The notes beneath the pieces are model-generated. The model searched no databases. It was not told the origin of the DNA and saw nothing but the letters and a program-made list of their open reading frames with translations. Shown piece by piece: positions 41,264 to 52,677 of a stretch of 64,000 bases of DNA. Made by a program: the position numbers and the translations under genes. The stretch spans positions 620,001 to 684,000 of the forward strand of contig JAOABH010000004.1 of the NCBI GenBank assembly GCA_026418455.1, given 5' to 3'. The stretch is from Hydrogenothermaceae bacterium (GTDB taxonomy: Bacteria; Aquificota; Aquificia; Aquificales; Hydrogenothermaceae). Numbering within the stretch: the stretch's first letter is position 1; every line of letters starts with the position of its first letter.

Positions 41264-41623
41264 GTGAATAGTATGAAAGGTGATATTTTAGTTTTAATAT
41301 CTTCTTTAAGTTTAATAGGTGGAATCTCTTGGTTTTTCTTTGGTGGAAAGAAAAAGGAATCGGAAGATGAAACATTTACAGGAGATCTGGAAACAGTAGA
41401 GTTTAATACAACAGGAATGCACTGTGCTGGATGTGCTGCTGGTATTGAAGCAACCGTAAAACTGCTTGATGGAGTTAAGACAGCATCTGTTAATTTTGGA
41501 ACTTCAAAAGGAATATTCACATTTGACCCATCAAAGGTAAAGAAGGAAGATATAATAAACAAAATAAGAGAGTTGGGATATGATGTCAGTTTAAACTTGG
41601 AGGATTTTGAAAAAAAAAGTTAG
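41264..41623 (+). CDS. N-terminal TM helix + heavy-metal-associated (HMA) domain; 5' part of a split copA-like gene
   Basis: GMHCAGCAAGIEATVKLLDGVKTASVNFGTSKGIFTFDPSKVKKEDIINKIRELGYDV; terminates at TAG 41621 immediately after an A9 run. Confidence 0.85.
   Translation: MNSMKGDILVLISSLSLIGGISWFFFGGKKKESEDETFTGDLETVEFNTTGMHCAGCAAGIEATVKLLDGVKTASVNFGTSKGIFTFDPSKVKKEDIINKIRELGYDVSLNLEDFEKKS
41610..41619 (+). promoter_or_regulatory. Candidate slippery site (A9 followed by G) for -1 recoding
   Basis: HMA frame GAA AAA AAA AGT TAG; -1 frame continues AAG TTA GAG GAG ATA GGT GAT into the ATPase. Confidence 0.6.
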
Positions 41624-41691
41624 AGGAGATAGGTGATCTTAAAAAGAGATTAACCGTATCCGTTGTTTGTTTAATCTTTCTCTTCTTTTCA

Positions 41692-43551
41692 ATGTTTCTA
41701 CCTGATCCTACCAATCACTATTTTCAGTTTGTTTTTGCATCTATCATTCAGTTTTATGCCGGAATGGAGTTTTTCAGGTCTTCTATTATAGCTTTAAAGA
41801 ACAGACTAGCTGATATGAATCTACTTGTATCTATAGGGACATTCTCCGCATATTTATACTCTGTATTTGTATTATTCTTTGGTAATTTGCTACCGGAAAA
41901 TGTGAGGCATATCTACTTTGAAGCAAGTGGGTCTGTAATAACTTTTGTTTTACTTGGAAGATTTCTTGAGGCAAAGGCAAAGTTTAAAGCTACAGACTTT
42001 ATGAAAAAACTTTTAAATCTAAAGCCAAAAAAAGCAACAGTCGTAGTTGATGGAAAAGAGTATGAGATAAACGCTGAGAACATAGTAAAAGGAGATATTG
42101 TAATTATTAAACCGGGAGATGTTATTCCGGTAGATGGTGTTGTTTTGGAAGGACAGTCAGAAGTTGATAAATCAAGTATAACCGGAGAGTCTAAACCAGA
42201 GTTTGTAAAAGTAGGAGATACAGTTATATCGGGAAGTGTGAACCAGATAGGTGTTTTAAAGATAAAAGCTTTAAAAAGTGCAAAAGAAAGTGTTATAAAC
42301 CAGATAATAGATTTGCTATTACAAGCTCAAAGTAGAAAGCCACAGATAGGAAGGTTTGCTGACAGAATAACTCAGTTTTTCGTCCCGATTGTTCTTATAG
42401 TTGCAATACTGACTTTTGACTTATGGTATGTATTTTTCAACTCTATTGAATATGCTTTTGTCAATATGGTTGCTGTATTGGTTATAGCCTGTCCCTGTGC
42501 ATTGGGACTTGCAACTCCCATTGCCATAGTGAATACTGTTGGAAGAGGTGCAAAAGAGGGTATTCTATTTAAAAATCCGGAAATTATAGAAAAGATAACA
42601 AAAATAGATATTGCCGTTTTTGATAAAACTGGGACATTAACAACAGGAAAGATGGAAGTTAAGGAAAGTTTGATAGTAGATGATAGGTTTTTACCCTATA
42701 TTTACTCCTTAGAAAAAGATATAAATCATCCAATATCTAAAGCCATAGTTAAATTTTTAGGGGATGTAAGAGAGGAAAAGTTAGAATCTAAAACAGTTAT
42801 AGCGGGAGAAGGTATAATCGGAAAAGCAGACGAAAATCTTATCATTGTGGGAAATTTGAAGATATTGGAAAGGTATAACATTAAGATGAGTAAAGATGTT
42901 GAAAGTTTTTATAACAGATACAAGGAAAAAGGAGATACTGTAGTATTTGCAGCTGTAGAAAAGGAGATTGTTGCAGTTTTCTCTATCTCCGACAATCTAA
43001 GGAAGGAAGCAAGAGAGGTTATAGAGTATTTAAAAAACAGAGGTGTAAAAACCGTTATGTTAACAGGAGATAATCAGACTGTAGCCAGAGAGATCGGATC
43101 CCAGCTAAATATAGATGAATACAGAGCAAATCTAACACCATTAGATAAATACAACGAAATTATAAAATTCAAAAATCAAGGTAAAAATGTTATGTTCGTA
43201 GGAGATGGGATAAATGATGCTCCGGCAATGTCAGCTTCTGATATAGGTATAGCAGTAGAAAGTTCAACAGATATAGCAAAGGAAAGCGGAGATATAATCC
43301 TGATGAACACAGATTTAAAAGGTGTGATTAAAGCTTTAAATCTATCTGTAATAGGTCTCAAAATAATAAAGCAAAATCTCTTTTGGGCCTACATATACAA
43401 CATCATAGGAATTCCTTTGGCAGTAGGTTTATTTTATCCTATATTCGGAGTTTTACTTAATCCAGTGTATGCCGGTATAGCAATGTCTCTAAGTTCAGTC
43501 AGTGTAGTTCTCAATAGTTTGAGGATAAGATTGGTTAAGATAGATAAATGA
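41692..43551 (+). CDS. copA: Copper-type P1B ATPase body; frame is open from 41611, first ATG is inside the first TM helix
   Basis: ACPCALGLATP, DKTGTLTTGK, GDGINDAPAMSASDIGIA, YN and MSLSS motifs of the Cu+-ATPase subgroup. Confidence 0.9.
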   Translation: MFLPDPTNHYFQFVFASIIQFYAGMEFFRSSIIALKNRLADMNLLVSIGTFSAYLYSVFVLFFGNLLPENVRHIYFEASGSVITFVLLGRFLEAKAKFKATDFMKKLLNLKPKKATVVVDGKEYEINAENIVKGDIVIIKPGDVIPVDGVVLEGQSEVDKSSITGESKPEFVKVGDTVISGSVNQIGVLKIKALKSAKESVINQIIDLLLQAQSRKPQIGRFADRITQFFVPIVLIVAILTFDLWYVFFNSIEYAFVNMVAVLVIACPCALGLATPIAIVNTVGRGAKEGILFKNPEIIEKITKIDIAVFDKTGTLTTGKMEVKESLIVDDRFLPYIYSLEKDINHPISKAIVKFLGDVREEKLESKTVIAGEGIIGKADENLIIVGNLKILERYNIKMSKDVESFYNRYKEKGDTVVFAAVEKEIVAVFSISDNLRKEAREVIEYLKNRGVKTVMLTGDNQTVAREIGSQLNIDEYRANLTPLDKYNEIIKFKNQGKNVMFVGDGINDAPAMSASDIGIAVESSTDIAKESGDIILMNTDLKGVIKALNLSVIGLKIIKQNLFWAYIYNIIGIPLAVGLFYPIFGVLLNPVYAGIAMSLSSVSVVLNSLRIRLVKIDK

Positions 43552-43618
43552 CAATCATCATTACATTTCAAAAAGGACATATATTAAAATCTATAAAAAA
43601 CATCTTAGAGGTGATCTT

Positions 43619-44851
43619 ATGAATAAACCTGAAATACTTGCACCTGTTGGACATTACGAAGGACTTGCTGCTGTTATAAAAGCAGGGGCAGATGCTATAT
43701 ATATGGGCTGTGGTAAATTAAACCAGAGAGCCTTAAAAAGTGAGTTTGATATAAAAGATGTGGCAGAGATAAGGAAAATCACACAGGATAAAGGTTTAAA
43801 ACAGTACATAGTATTAAACTCAATAGTATTTGAAGATGATATTCCTTGGTTAAACGAGACATTAGATCAGCTTAAAGAGATAGGAGTAGATGCTGTCATC
43901 GGTTGGGATATGGCTGTGTTATCTGGAGCAATACAGAGAGGTATCACTACTCACCTATCTACCATGGCTTCAGTTTCAAACTCACAGGCTGCACTGTTTT
44001 ATCAACAGCTTGGAGTAAAGAGAATTGTCCCAGCAAGAGAAGTGAAGCTTGAAGGACTTTTAGCTCTGAAAGAAAAAACCGACCTTGAGATAGAGATTTT
44101 TGTCCACGGTGCTATGTGTATGGCTGTGTCCGGAAGATGTTTTTTAAGCCATGATGTATTTGAGACTTCTGGTAATAGAGGAGAGTGTTATCAAGTTTGT
44201 AGACACGAGTTTGAAGTAAAGATAACATCAAAGAATACAGGAACGGACTTCATACTTGGCTCTGACTATATACTATCTGCAAGAGATTTGGTAACACTAA
44301 ACTTCATAGACAAACTTATGTGGGCTGATAGCTGGAAGATAGAGGGAAGAAATAAAAACCCAGATTATGCATACCTTGTAACATACGCATACAGAGAAGC
44401 AAGAGATAGAATACTAAATGGAGAGTGGAACACGAAAGGATACCAAGATCTATGGGATCTACTTGAGAGAGCATATCATAGAGAGTGGGATAGTGGATTT
44501 TACTTCGGACAAGGACTGTTTGGTTTAAATGCTTCCATAGCAAAGGAGAAAAAAGTTTATGTGGGAGAGGTTATAAAGTATTATCCTAAAATATCTGTTG
44601 CAGAAGTTAGGATAGTAAATAATCCAATGAAAATTGGAGATACAATCCATATAATAGGAAAAACTACCGGTGTTGTGAGGCAAAAAGTGGAATCTATGCA
44701 GATTGATAGACAGAATATAGAAGTTGCAGAGAGAGGAATGGTTGTAGGACTAAAAACAAATGAAAAAGTAAGAGTTGGAGATAAAGTTTACCTAATGCAA
44801 GAAGTAGATGTTTCTGAAATTTTAGAGAAGAAAAGTCCTGCTAATGTTTAG
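43619..44851 (+). CDS. Peptidase U32 family protein (tRNA hydroxylation TrhP/RlhA-like superfamily)
   Basis: EILAPVGHYEGLAAVIKAGADAIYMGCG, HGAMCMAVSGRCFLS, GNRGECYQVCRHEF. Confidence 0.92.
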   Translation: MNKPEILAPVGHYEGLAAVIKAGADAIYMGCGKLNQRALKSEFDIKDVAEIRKITQDKGLKQYIVLNSIVFEDDIPWLNETLDQLKEIGVDAVIGWDMAVLSGAIQRGITTHLSTMASVSNSQAALFYQQLGVKRIVPAREVKLEGLLALKEKTDLEIEIFVHGAMCMAVSGRCFLSHDVFETSGNRGECYQVCRHEFEVKITSKNTGTDFILGSDYILSARDLVTLNFIDKLMWADSWKIEGRNKNPDYAYLVTYAYREARDRILNGEWNTKGYQDLWDLLERAYHREWDSGFYFGQGLFGLNASIAKEKKVYVGEVIKYYPKISVAEVRIVNNPMKIGDTIHIIGKTTGVVRQKVESMQIDRQNIEVAERGMVVGLKTNEKVRVGDKVYLMQEVDVSEILEKKSPANV

Positions 44852-47361
44852 ATATCTTTAACAGGTTTTGAAAAATAAAAACCTTGTACATAATCTACAC
44901 CTACACTCTTTAGAGTTTCAAACTCTTGCTGAGTCTCAACCATCTCAGCAAGGGTCTTTATATTTTTGTGTTTTGCAATTTTAACTATACTCTCCACTAT
45001 TACCCTATCATCTACATCTTTATCTATATTAGATATTAAGGAGCCATCAATCTTGATTATATCAACATTAAAGTGTTTCAAATATATGAAGTTAGAATAT
45101 CCAGCACCAAAATCATCAATAGCAAATTTAAAACCTAAGTACTTTCCATATCTTATAAACTCTTTAACTTTGATAAGCTCAGTCATAGCCTCTTCCTCTG
45201 TAATTTCAAGGACAATATTTTCCGGCTTTAATCCATAAAATATAACCTTATTGTGTAAAGTATCTAAATTTTTAACGTCAGAAAGGTAAAGTTTACTTAG
45301 ATTGAAAAACAGCATTTTATCTTTCACACCTCTATTATCTAAATACTCAATAGCCTTTTCCTGAATTGCATTGTCTATCTTAAAACCAAGTCCAAACTTC
45401 AGAACATCATTGATGAATGCATACGCCGGCGTATAACCATTTTTCTCAGGGTCGTATATCCTGGCAAGAATCTCATAACCTACAACAGATTCTGACTCTA
45501 CATCAAAAATAGGCTGATAGAAAGGAACTATTCTATCCTCTTCTAAAGCTTTAGTTATAATATCCTTAGCTTCAAACTCCAACTTAACTACATTCTCTAT
45601 CTCTTCTTTTGGTAAAATAACAGCTCTATTTTTACCTTCTCTCTTTGCTTTATACAAGGCTATATCGGCAGCTTTCACAAGCTCATTAGGAGTTTCTCCA
45701 TGCTCGTAGAGAGTTGCTACACCAATACTGATAGTCAATTTTATATTATTGCCGTCTATTTGAAATTTATATATCTCTATAGAAGATCTTATCCTCTCAG
45801 CAACTTCTAAAGCTGCATCTTTATCAGAGTTTGGTAGTATAACAAGGAACTCCTCTCCTCCATATCTTCCGACTGTGTCTACTCCTCTTACACTCTCTCT
45901 TATAATATTTGCTATAGATTTCAAAACGACATCTCCCGCATCATGGCCGTATGTATCATTTATAACCTTAAAGTCATCTATATCCATCAGTAAAACGGAT
46001 AGAGGTTTGTTAAACCTTTTTGATAACTCTATAAACTTGTTTAGATCTGACATCAACTTCCTTCTGTTTGGAAGCTTTGTTAAGAAATCTTGAGTAGCCA
46101 GATTATTTATATTCACTATATAAACAAAGTCTGAAAGAATTATATCTATATACTTTCTATCTTCTTCGGAGAGAGTTTCTCTCAACACTCCTATAAAGAT
46201 AATGCCTATATTATCTTCTATACTTTTTCTCATAACTATATAACTTCTACCATCTATCTCAACAGATGTTTTTCCACTCTGTTTTAAAGTTTCAATAACA
46301 TTATCCTCAATTGATCTTCTTATTTTTATATATCTATCAGATTTTATATACTCCTCTGATCCATCCGTTGATTGCATTATAAGGATACTTCCATTTAAAT
46401 TCATTATCTTATCTATCTGATTGAGAACATAAAGGCCAAAGTTATGAATATTGTTGGTCATTGATATCATTTTATTAACAGTCTCAAATATAAGATCCAT
46501 CTTTTGACGATTTCTCACTAACAGTCTTCTAAAATCCTCCAACGTTTTAGATATTAGAGCCAATTCATCACTACCAAATTTATGTAAATTTATCCTTACT
46601 TTTTCTATTCCCTCTATGTTAAACTCGTTTAACTTCCTTATTATATACATAAGAGGAAAAAGTAATACTTTTCTTACAAATCCATAAATTACTAAAGATA
46701 CACCAATGAGAATAACTAAAAACAGAGATACATCTTTTAAAGAGGAGAAGATGGAGTTTTTAATAACAAATGACCTTTCTATACAACCTATTAAATAAAA
46801 ATCTGAATCTCTATACTTCTCTTTACTGCATATTTTACCTGCCTTATCTATACTCCCCACTTCAAAAATCGGATTAAATTTAGAGATAACTCCAGTTCTT
46901 GCCTGTATAATATCATATAAAAAATGTTTATCCAAAGATATCAGGTATCCATCGACATTTATAATGATTATCTCATCTCTTAAGCTATATCTATAACTAC
47001 TTTCTACTCTGTCTGTTTTTTGGATCTCTTTTATCCATCTTTCTTTCCTTAACTCTTCCACCATACCTGCTTCTATTAATTTTTGAATTTTATCTGTATA
47101 CACATCAAGTTTTTGCTGACTTAAATGTTGTCTTATCTTAGTTGCAAGAGATATATTACTCTGTGCTATGTTTAGATTTTCCTGGATTTTTAAAACACTA
47201 AAAACTACACCTGTCAAAATAGAAGAGAATACAAATATAGACAAAAACATAACTGTTATTTTTAAAGCAAACGATCTAATCCTTAGAACATTTTCTACGA
47301 AGAGATTTATCTTAAAACATATTCTATGTTCCTCTAACTTCTTAGCTATACATTTAGACAT
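44848..47361 (-). CDS. Membrane diguanylate cyclase/phosphodiesterase (GGDEF + EAL)
   Basis: RGVDTVGRYGGEEF (RxxD I-site and GGEEF); GYEILAR, DDFGAGYSN, KIDGSL, AEMVET, QGFYFSKP. Confidence 0.95.
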   Translation of the reverse strand: MSKCIAKKLEEHRICFKINLFVENVLRIRSFALKITVMFLSIFVFSSILTGVVFSVLKIQENLNIAQSNISLATKIRQHLSQQKLDVYTDKIQKLIEAGMVEELRKERWIKEIQKTDRVESSYRYSLRDEIIIINVDGYLISLDKHFLYDIIQARTGVISKFNPIFEVGSIDKAGKICSKEKYRDSDFYLIGCIERSFVIKNSIFSSLKDVSLFLVILIGVSLVIYGFVRKVLLFPLMYIIRKLNEFNIEGIEKVRINLHKFGSDELALISKTLEDFRRLLVRNRQKMDLIFETVNKMISMTNNIHNFGLYVLNQIDKIMNLNGSILIMQSTDGSEEYIKSDRYIKIRRSIEDNVIETLKQSGKTSVEIDGRSYIVMRKSIEDNIGIIFIGVLRETLSEEDRKYIDIILSDFVYIVNINNLATQDFLTKLPNRRKLMSDLNKFIELSKRFNKPLSVLLMDIDDFKVINDTYGHDAGDVVLKSIANIIRESVRGVDTVGRYGGEEFLVILPNSDKDAALEVAERIRSSIEIYKFQIDGNNIKLTISIGVATLYEHGETPNELVKAADIALYKAKREGKNRAVILPKEEIENVVKLEFEAKDIITKALEEDRIVPFYQPIFDVESESVVGYEILARIYDPEKNGYTPAYAFINDVLKFGLGFKIDNAIQEKAIEYLDNRGVKDKMLFFNLSKLYLSDVKNLDTLHNKVIFYGLKPENIVLEITEEEAMTELIKVKEFIRYGKYLGFKFAIDDFGAGYSNFIYLKHFNVDIIKIDGSLISNIDKDVDDRVIVESIVKIAKHKNIKTLAEMVETQQEFETLKSVGVDYVQGFYFSKPVKDI

Positions 47362-47428
47362 AAATTTCCTTTCATTTGGTCGGTGTTAAATACATTATCG
47401 GATTTTATAAGCAAAATTTAAGTATCCA

Positions 47429-48898
47429 CTACTTCTTTAGAAATTTTTCAACTTTTATATTTATCTGATTTTTCCCTGTTAGTTCAGGTGTAATTTTAAA
47501 GTCCTCTTCATTCATCTTCACAACTATGAGAAGATTTTTATCCTGGTCTTCATAGAATGAAATTTTACCAACTTTCTGATTGTTGATAGATATATCATTT
47601 TCAAATTTTTTAATCTCATAATCGGGATTTCTATTCTCAAACACTCCTTTTACTGTAAGAGATGTTGAGTCTTTACTTACTTGAATAAGTTTTGATAAAT
47701 AACCTATCTCCATTGGAAATCTTAATTTTACCGTCGTTTTTAAAGATTTTTGCTGAGATATCTCTTCTCTTTTAACTTCCTTTTTTGGTTCTTCTTGAAG
47801 TTTCTCTTTTACTTGGGGTTTCTCTTGAACTTTTTCCATTGTTTGAGGTTTTTGATCCTCTTTTGCAGGTTGTTTAACTTCATGAGAGGTTTGTATATGT
47901 ACTGTCTTGACTTCTTTATTATCAACTGTTATAACCTGAATATTTATAACCTCACTCTTGGTGTATACAACATCTATCTCTGCAATACCATCTTTAAACT
48001 GCTCTCTATTAACTATGTTTGGTATAAGCTGTCCTGTTCCTGAAGGTGTCAGTTTAACATCCTTTCCTACTTTATCGTAAACTTTTATAACTCTCCCATT
48101 TGTATCTACGGCTCTAATCTTAACTTTGAAAGGTTCTCCGGCTTGTGTTTCCGAAGGGAGTTCAACCTCAAACCTTCCTACATTCTGTATCTCAGGTTTT
48201 ACAGTTTTAACAGCAATTCTCCTTTGAGTGGCACCATCTACGACAGTTATACTAAAATCAGCAACTGTGTAAGGCTTTATAGTTAAATCATACTGGTATC
48301 CGTTTATATCCTTAACATTTATCTCTCTGTAGAAATTTTCAGCAGTAATTATCAGAGTTTGATTAAGATTTTCTTTCTGTATAACCGGATTCCCTTCTTT
48401 ATCGTAGAAGAACAACTTAATACTGTAATCGTATCCGGGTAAAAAGTAATCAGAAGAGGATATTACAGCATTATCAACTTTACTGTTTATAACCTTAAAC
48501 TTTAAAGAGTTTTGAATCTCATCTTTTATCTTAAACATAAGAGGTTTATCATTTAAAAATGCCTGAATTGAGTAGTCCCCTACTTTTGAAGGATACAGTT
48601 TCAAATAAAAAACTCCATCTATCATATCCTTTGAACTTATGACAGTTTTATCAATATTAACTCCGGAAGCCATAAATCTTATATTTCCGGCAGTTCCAAG
48701 ATTATCTGAAGGGTTACCAAATTTATCTGTGGCTTTCAATTTTAGAGTATATTCTTCTCCAGCTACTAATGTGTTGTTAAACTCAACCTCAAGATAGCTA
48801 ACTTCAGCAGGCTTTACCTTAATCTGAGCGTGTGAAAACGTAAAAATAGATAAAACTATCATAAAAACTATTCTAAAAATAACCATTTTTTCCTCCAC
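47429..48898 (-). CDS. Exported protein with Ig-like/invasin-type repeats and K/E/Q/P-rich linker
   Basis: Signal peptide; FNNTLVAGEEYTLKLKATDKFGNPSDNLG, LPSETQAGEPFKVKIRAVDTNGRVI. Confidence 0.65.
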   Translation of the reverse strand: MEEKMVIFRIVFMIVLSIFTFSHAQIKVKPAEVSYLEVEFNNTLVAGEEYTLKLKATDKFGNPSDNLGTAGNIRFMASGVNIDKTVISSKDMIDGVFYLKLYPSKVGDYSIQAFLNDKPLMFKIKDEIQNSLKFKVINSKVDNAVISSSDYFLPGYDYSIKLFFYDKEGNPVIQKENLNQTLIITAENFYREINVKDINGYQYDLTIKPYTVADFSITVVDGATQRRIAVKTVKPEIQNVGRFEVELPSETQAGEPFKVKIRAVDTNGRVIKVYDKVGKDVKLTPSGTGQLIPNIVNREQFKDGIAEIDVVYTKSEVINIQVITVDNKEVKTVHIQTSHEVKQPAKEDQKPQTMEKVQEKPQVKEKLQEEPKKEVKREEISQQKSLKTTVKLRFPMEIGYLSKLIQVSKDSTSLTVKGVFENRNPDYEIKKFENDISINNQKVGKISFYEDQDKNLLIVVKMNEEDFKITPELTGKNQINIKVEKFLKK

Positions 48899-48918
48899 GA
48901 TAAATCTAAACCCATAAA

Positions 48919-48927
48919 ATTATACCA
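48919..48927 (-). promoter_or_regulatory. Extended -10 (TGGTATAAT) for the 47429-48898 gene
   Basis: Reverse complement of ATTATACCA, just upstream of the ATG at 48898. Confidence 0.45.
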
Positions 48928-48957
48928 TTAAAATTATAAATGATACCGTCAGTATAG

Positions 48958-48963
48958 TATAAT
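48958..48963 (+). promoter_or_regulatory. Candidate -10 (TATAAT) for metG
   Basis: TATAGTATAAT 26 nt before the start of metG in the divergent intergenic region. Confidence 0.4.
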
Positions 48964-48970
48964 TTTTTAG

Positions 48971-50863
<1,893 letters not shown>

Positions 50864-50949
50864 ATTTATTGATACAAACAGAAGAAAGAACTCTCGCTAT
50901 GAAAGGTGATGAGATGGATATTTTAAATTACAGTGAGGTAAATAACTAA

Positions 50950-52674
50950 GTGAATAAGATAAGAGTAGCTCTTGCTCAGATAAATCCGGTAGTTGGAGAT
51001 TTTGAGTATAATTCAAAAAAAATTTTAGAATTTGTAGAAAAAGCCAAAGAAAAAGAAGCTGATATAGTAATTTTTCCGGAACTTGCTTTAACAGGTTATC
51101 CTCCGGAGGATCTACTTTTAAAACCAAGTTTTATCGAAAAAAATCATGAATATATCCGAAAGATAGCAGACAGTATAGAAAACATTATAGTTATAGTAGG
51201 GTCAATATGTAAAGAAGAAGACCTATACAACACAGCATATGTTATATATAAAAAAGAAATTATTGCCAAATACCATAAACAGCATCTTCCTAACTATGGT
51301 GTATTTGATGAAAACAGATATTTTCAAAGAGGTAAAAGTTTAACCATACTAAACATAGATGGTTATAAGTTCGGTTTATCCATCTGTGAGGATATATGGT
51401 ATCCAGAAAATCCGATAAACGATTACGCAATAGAAGGTTGTGAAGTAGTATTTAATCTCAACGCTTCACCCTACTCTATCCAAAAAGTAAAAAAGAGAGA
51501 GGAACTGATAAAAGTAAGGTCAAGAGATAATATGGTGGCTATTGCTTATGTTAATCTGGTTGGAGGACAAGATGAACTTGTGTTTGATGGAAACAGTTTT
51601 GTAGTAAATCCAAACGGAGAGATTATATCAAAGGGTAGTTCCTTTGAAGAAGATTTAGTAATTACTGATATAGACCTTGATGAAATTTTTAGATATCAGC
51701 TTAAAGACAACAGATTAAAAAATCTTAGGTATGAGTATGAGAGAAAAAGACATACCCAAGAGATACATTTAGACTACAATATTTCAGAAAAAACACAGCC
51801 TATAACCCAGAAAATAGTCCTTGACAAAACCGAAGATGAAGAGATTTATCAAGCACTTGTATTGGGATTAAGGGATTATATAGTAAAAAATGGCTTTAAA
51901 AAAGTGGTGATAGGTTTAAGTGGTGGAATAGATAGCTCACTTGTTGCCACTATTGCAACTGATGCACTTGGTAAAGATAATGTAAAAGGTGTTTTAATGC
52001 CTTCTCCTTATACATCAAAAGAGTCAATAGAAGATGCAATGGAGCTTGCTAAAAACCTCGGTATTGAGACTTTTACAATACCAATAAGTAATATCTTTGA
52101 AATTTATCTTAAAGAGTTAAATTCTATATTTAAAGGGTTAAATCCAGACACAACGGAAGAAAATCTCCAAGCCAGAATAAGAGGCAATATTCTTATGGCT
52201 TTATCTAACAAATTTGGCTGGATTGTTCTTGCTACCGGAAATAAAAGTGAGATGAGTGTGGGTTATTCTACACTTTACGGAGATATGGTTGGAGGATTTG
52301 CAGTTATAAAAGATATACTTAAAACAAAAGTTTATGACCTTTGCCGTTATAGAAACTCTATATCAAAAGTTATTCCAGATAGAGTGTTAATAAAACCACC
52401 TTCCGCAGAGTTGAGGCCTGGTCAAACAGATGAAGCTGAGCTGGCACCTTATCCAATCCTTGATGAGATTATAAAGATGTATGTAGAAGAAGATTACTCG
52501 GTAGAAGAAATAATAAATGCTGGATTTGATGAAAAGATAGTAAAAAAGATAGTCAGGCTTATAGATATAAACGAATACAAAAGAAGACAGTCTCCAATTG
52601 GAATAAAGATAACAGAAAGAGCTTTTGGAAAAGACAGAAGGATGCCTATTATAAATAAATTTATAGGATTTTGA
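50950..52674 (+). CDS. nadE: Glutamine-dependent NAD+ synthetase, GTG start
   Basis: Nitrilase domain FPELALTGYPPEDLL; VVIGLSGGIDSSLVATIA; ATGNKSEMSVGYSTLYGDM. Confidence 0.96.
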   Translation: MNKIRVALAQINPVVGDFEYNSKKILEFVEKAKEKEADIVIFPELALTGYPPEDLLLKPSFIEKNHEYIRKIADSIENIIVIVGSICKEEDLYNTAYVIYKKEIIAKYHKQHLPNYGVFDENRYFQRGKSLTILNIDGYKFGLSICEDIWYPENPINDYAIEGCEVVFNLNASPYSIQKVKKREELIKVRSRDNMVAIAYVNLVGGQDELVFDGNSFVVNPNGEIISKGSSFEEDLVITDIDLDEIFRYQLKDNRLKNLRYEYERKRHTQEIHLDYNISEKTQPITQKIVLDKTEDEEIYQALVLGLRDYIVKNGFKKVVIGLSGGIDSSLVATIATDALGKDNVKGVLMPSPYTSKESIEDAMELAKNLGIETFTIPISNIFEIYLKELNSIFKGLNPDTTEENLQARIRGNILMALSNKFGWIVLATGNKSEMSVGYSTLYGDMVGGFAVIKDILKTKVYDLCRYRNSISKVIPDRVLIKPPSAELRPGQTDEAELAPYPILDEIIKMYVEEDYSVEEIINAGFDEKIVKKIVRLIDINEYKRRQSPIGIKITERAFGKDRRMPIINKFIGF

Positions 52675-52677
52675 AAA

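Noticed and set aside
41645-41679. AGAGATTAA...TTAATCTTT stem (9 bp, 17-nt loop) downstream of the copA slippery run, considered as a frameshift stimulator
   Set aside because: About 27 nt from the slippery site, AU-rich with a wobble pair, unlikely to be stable in a thermophile; not used as support.
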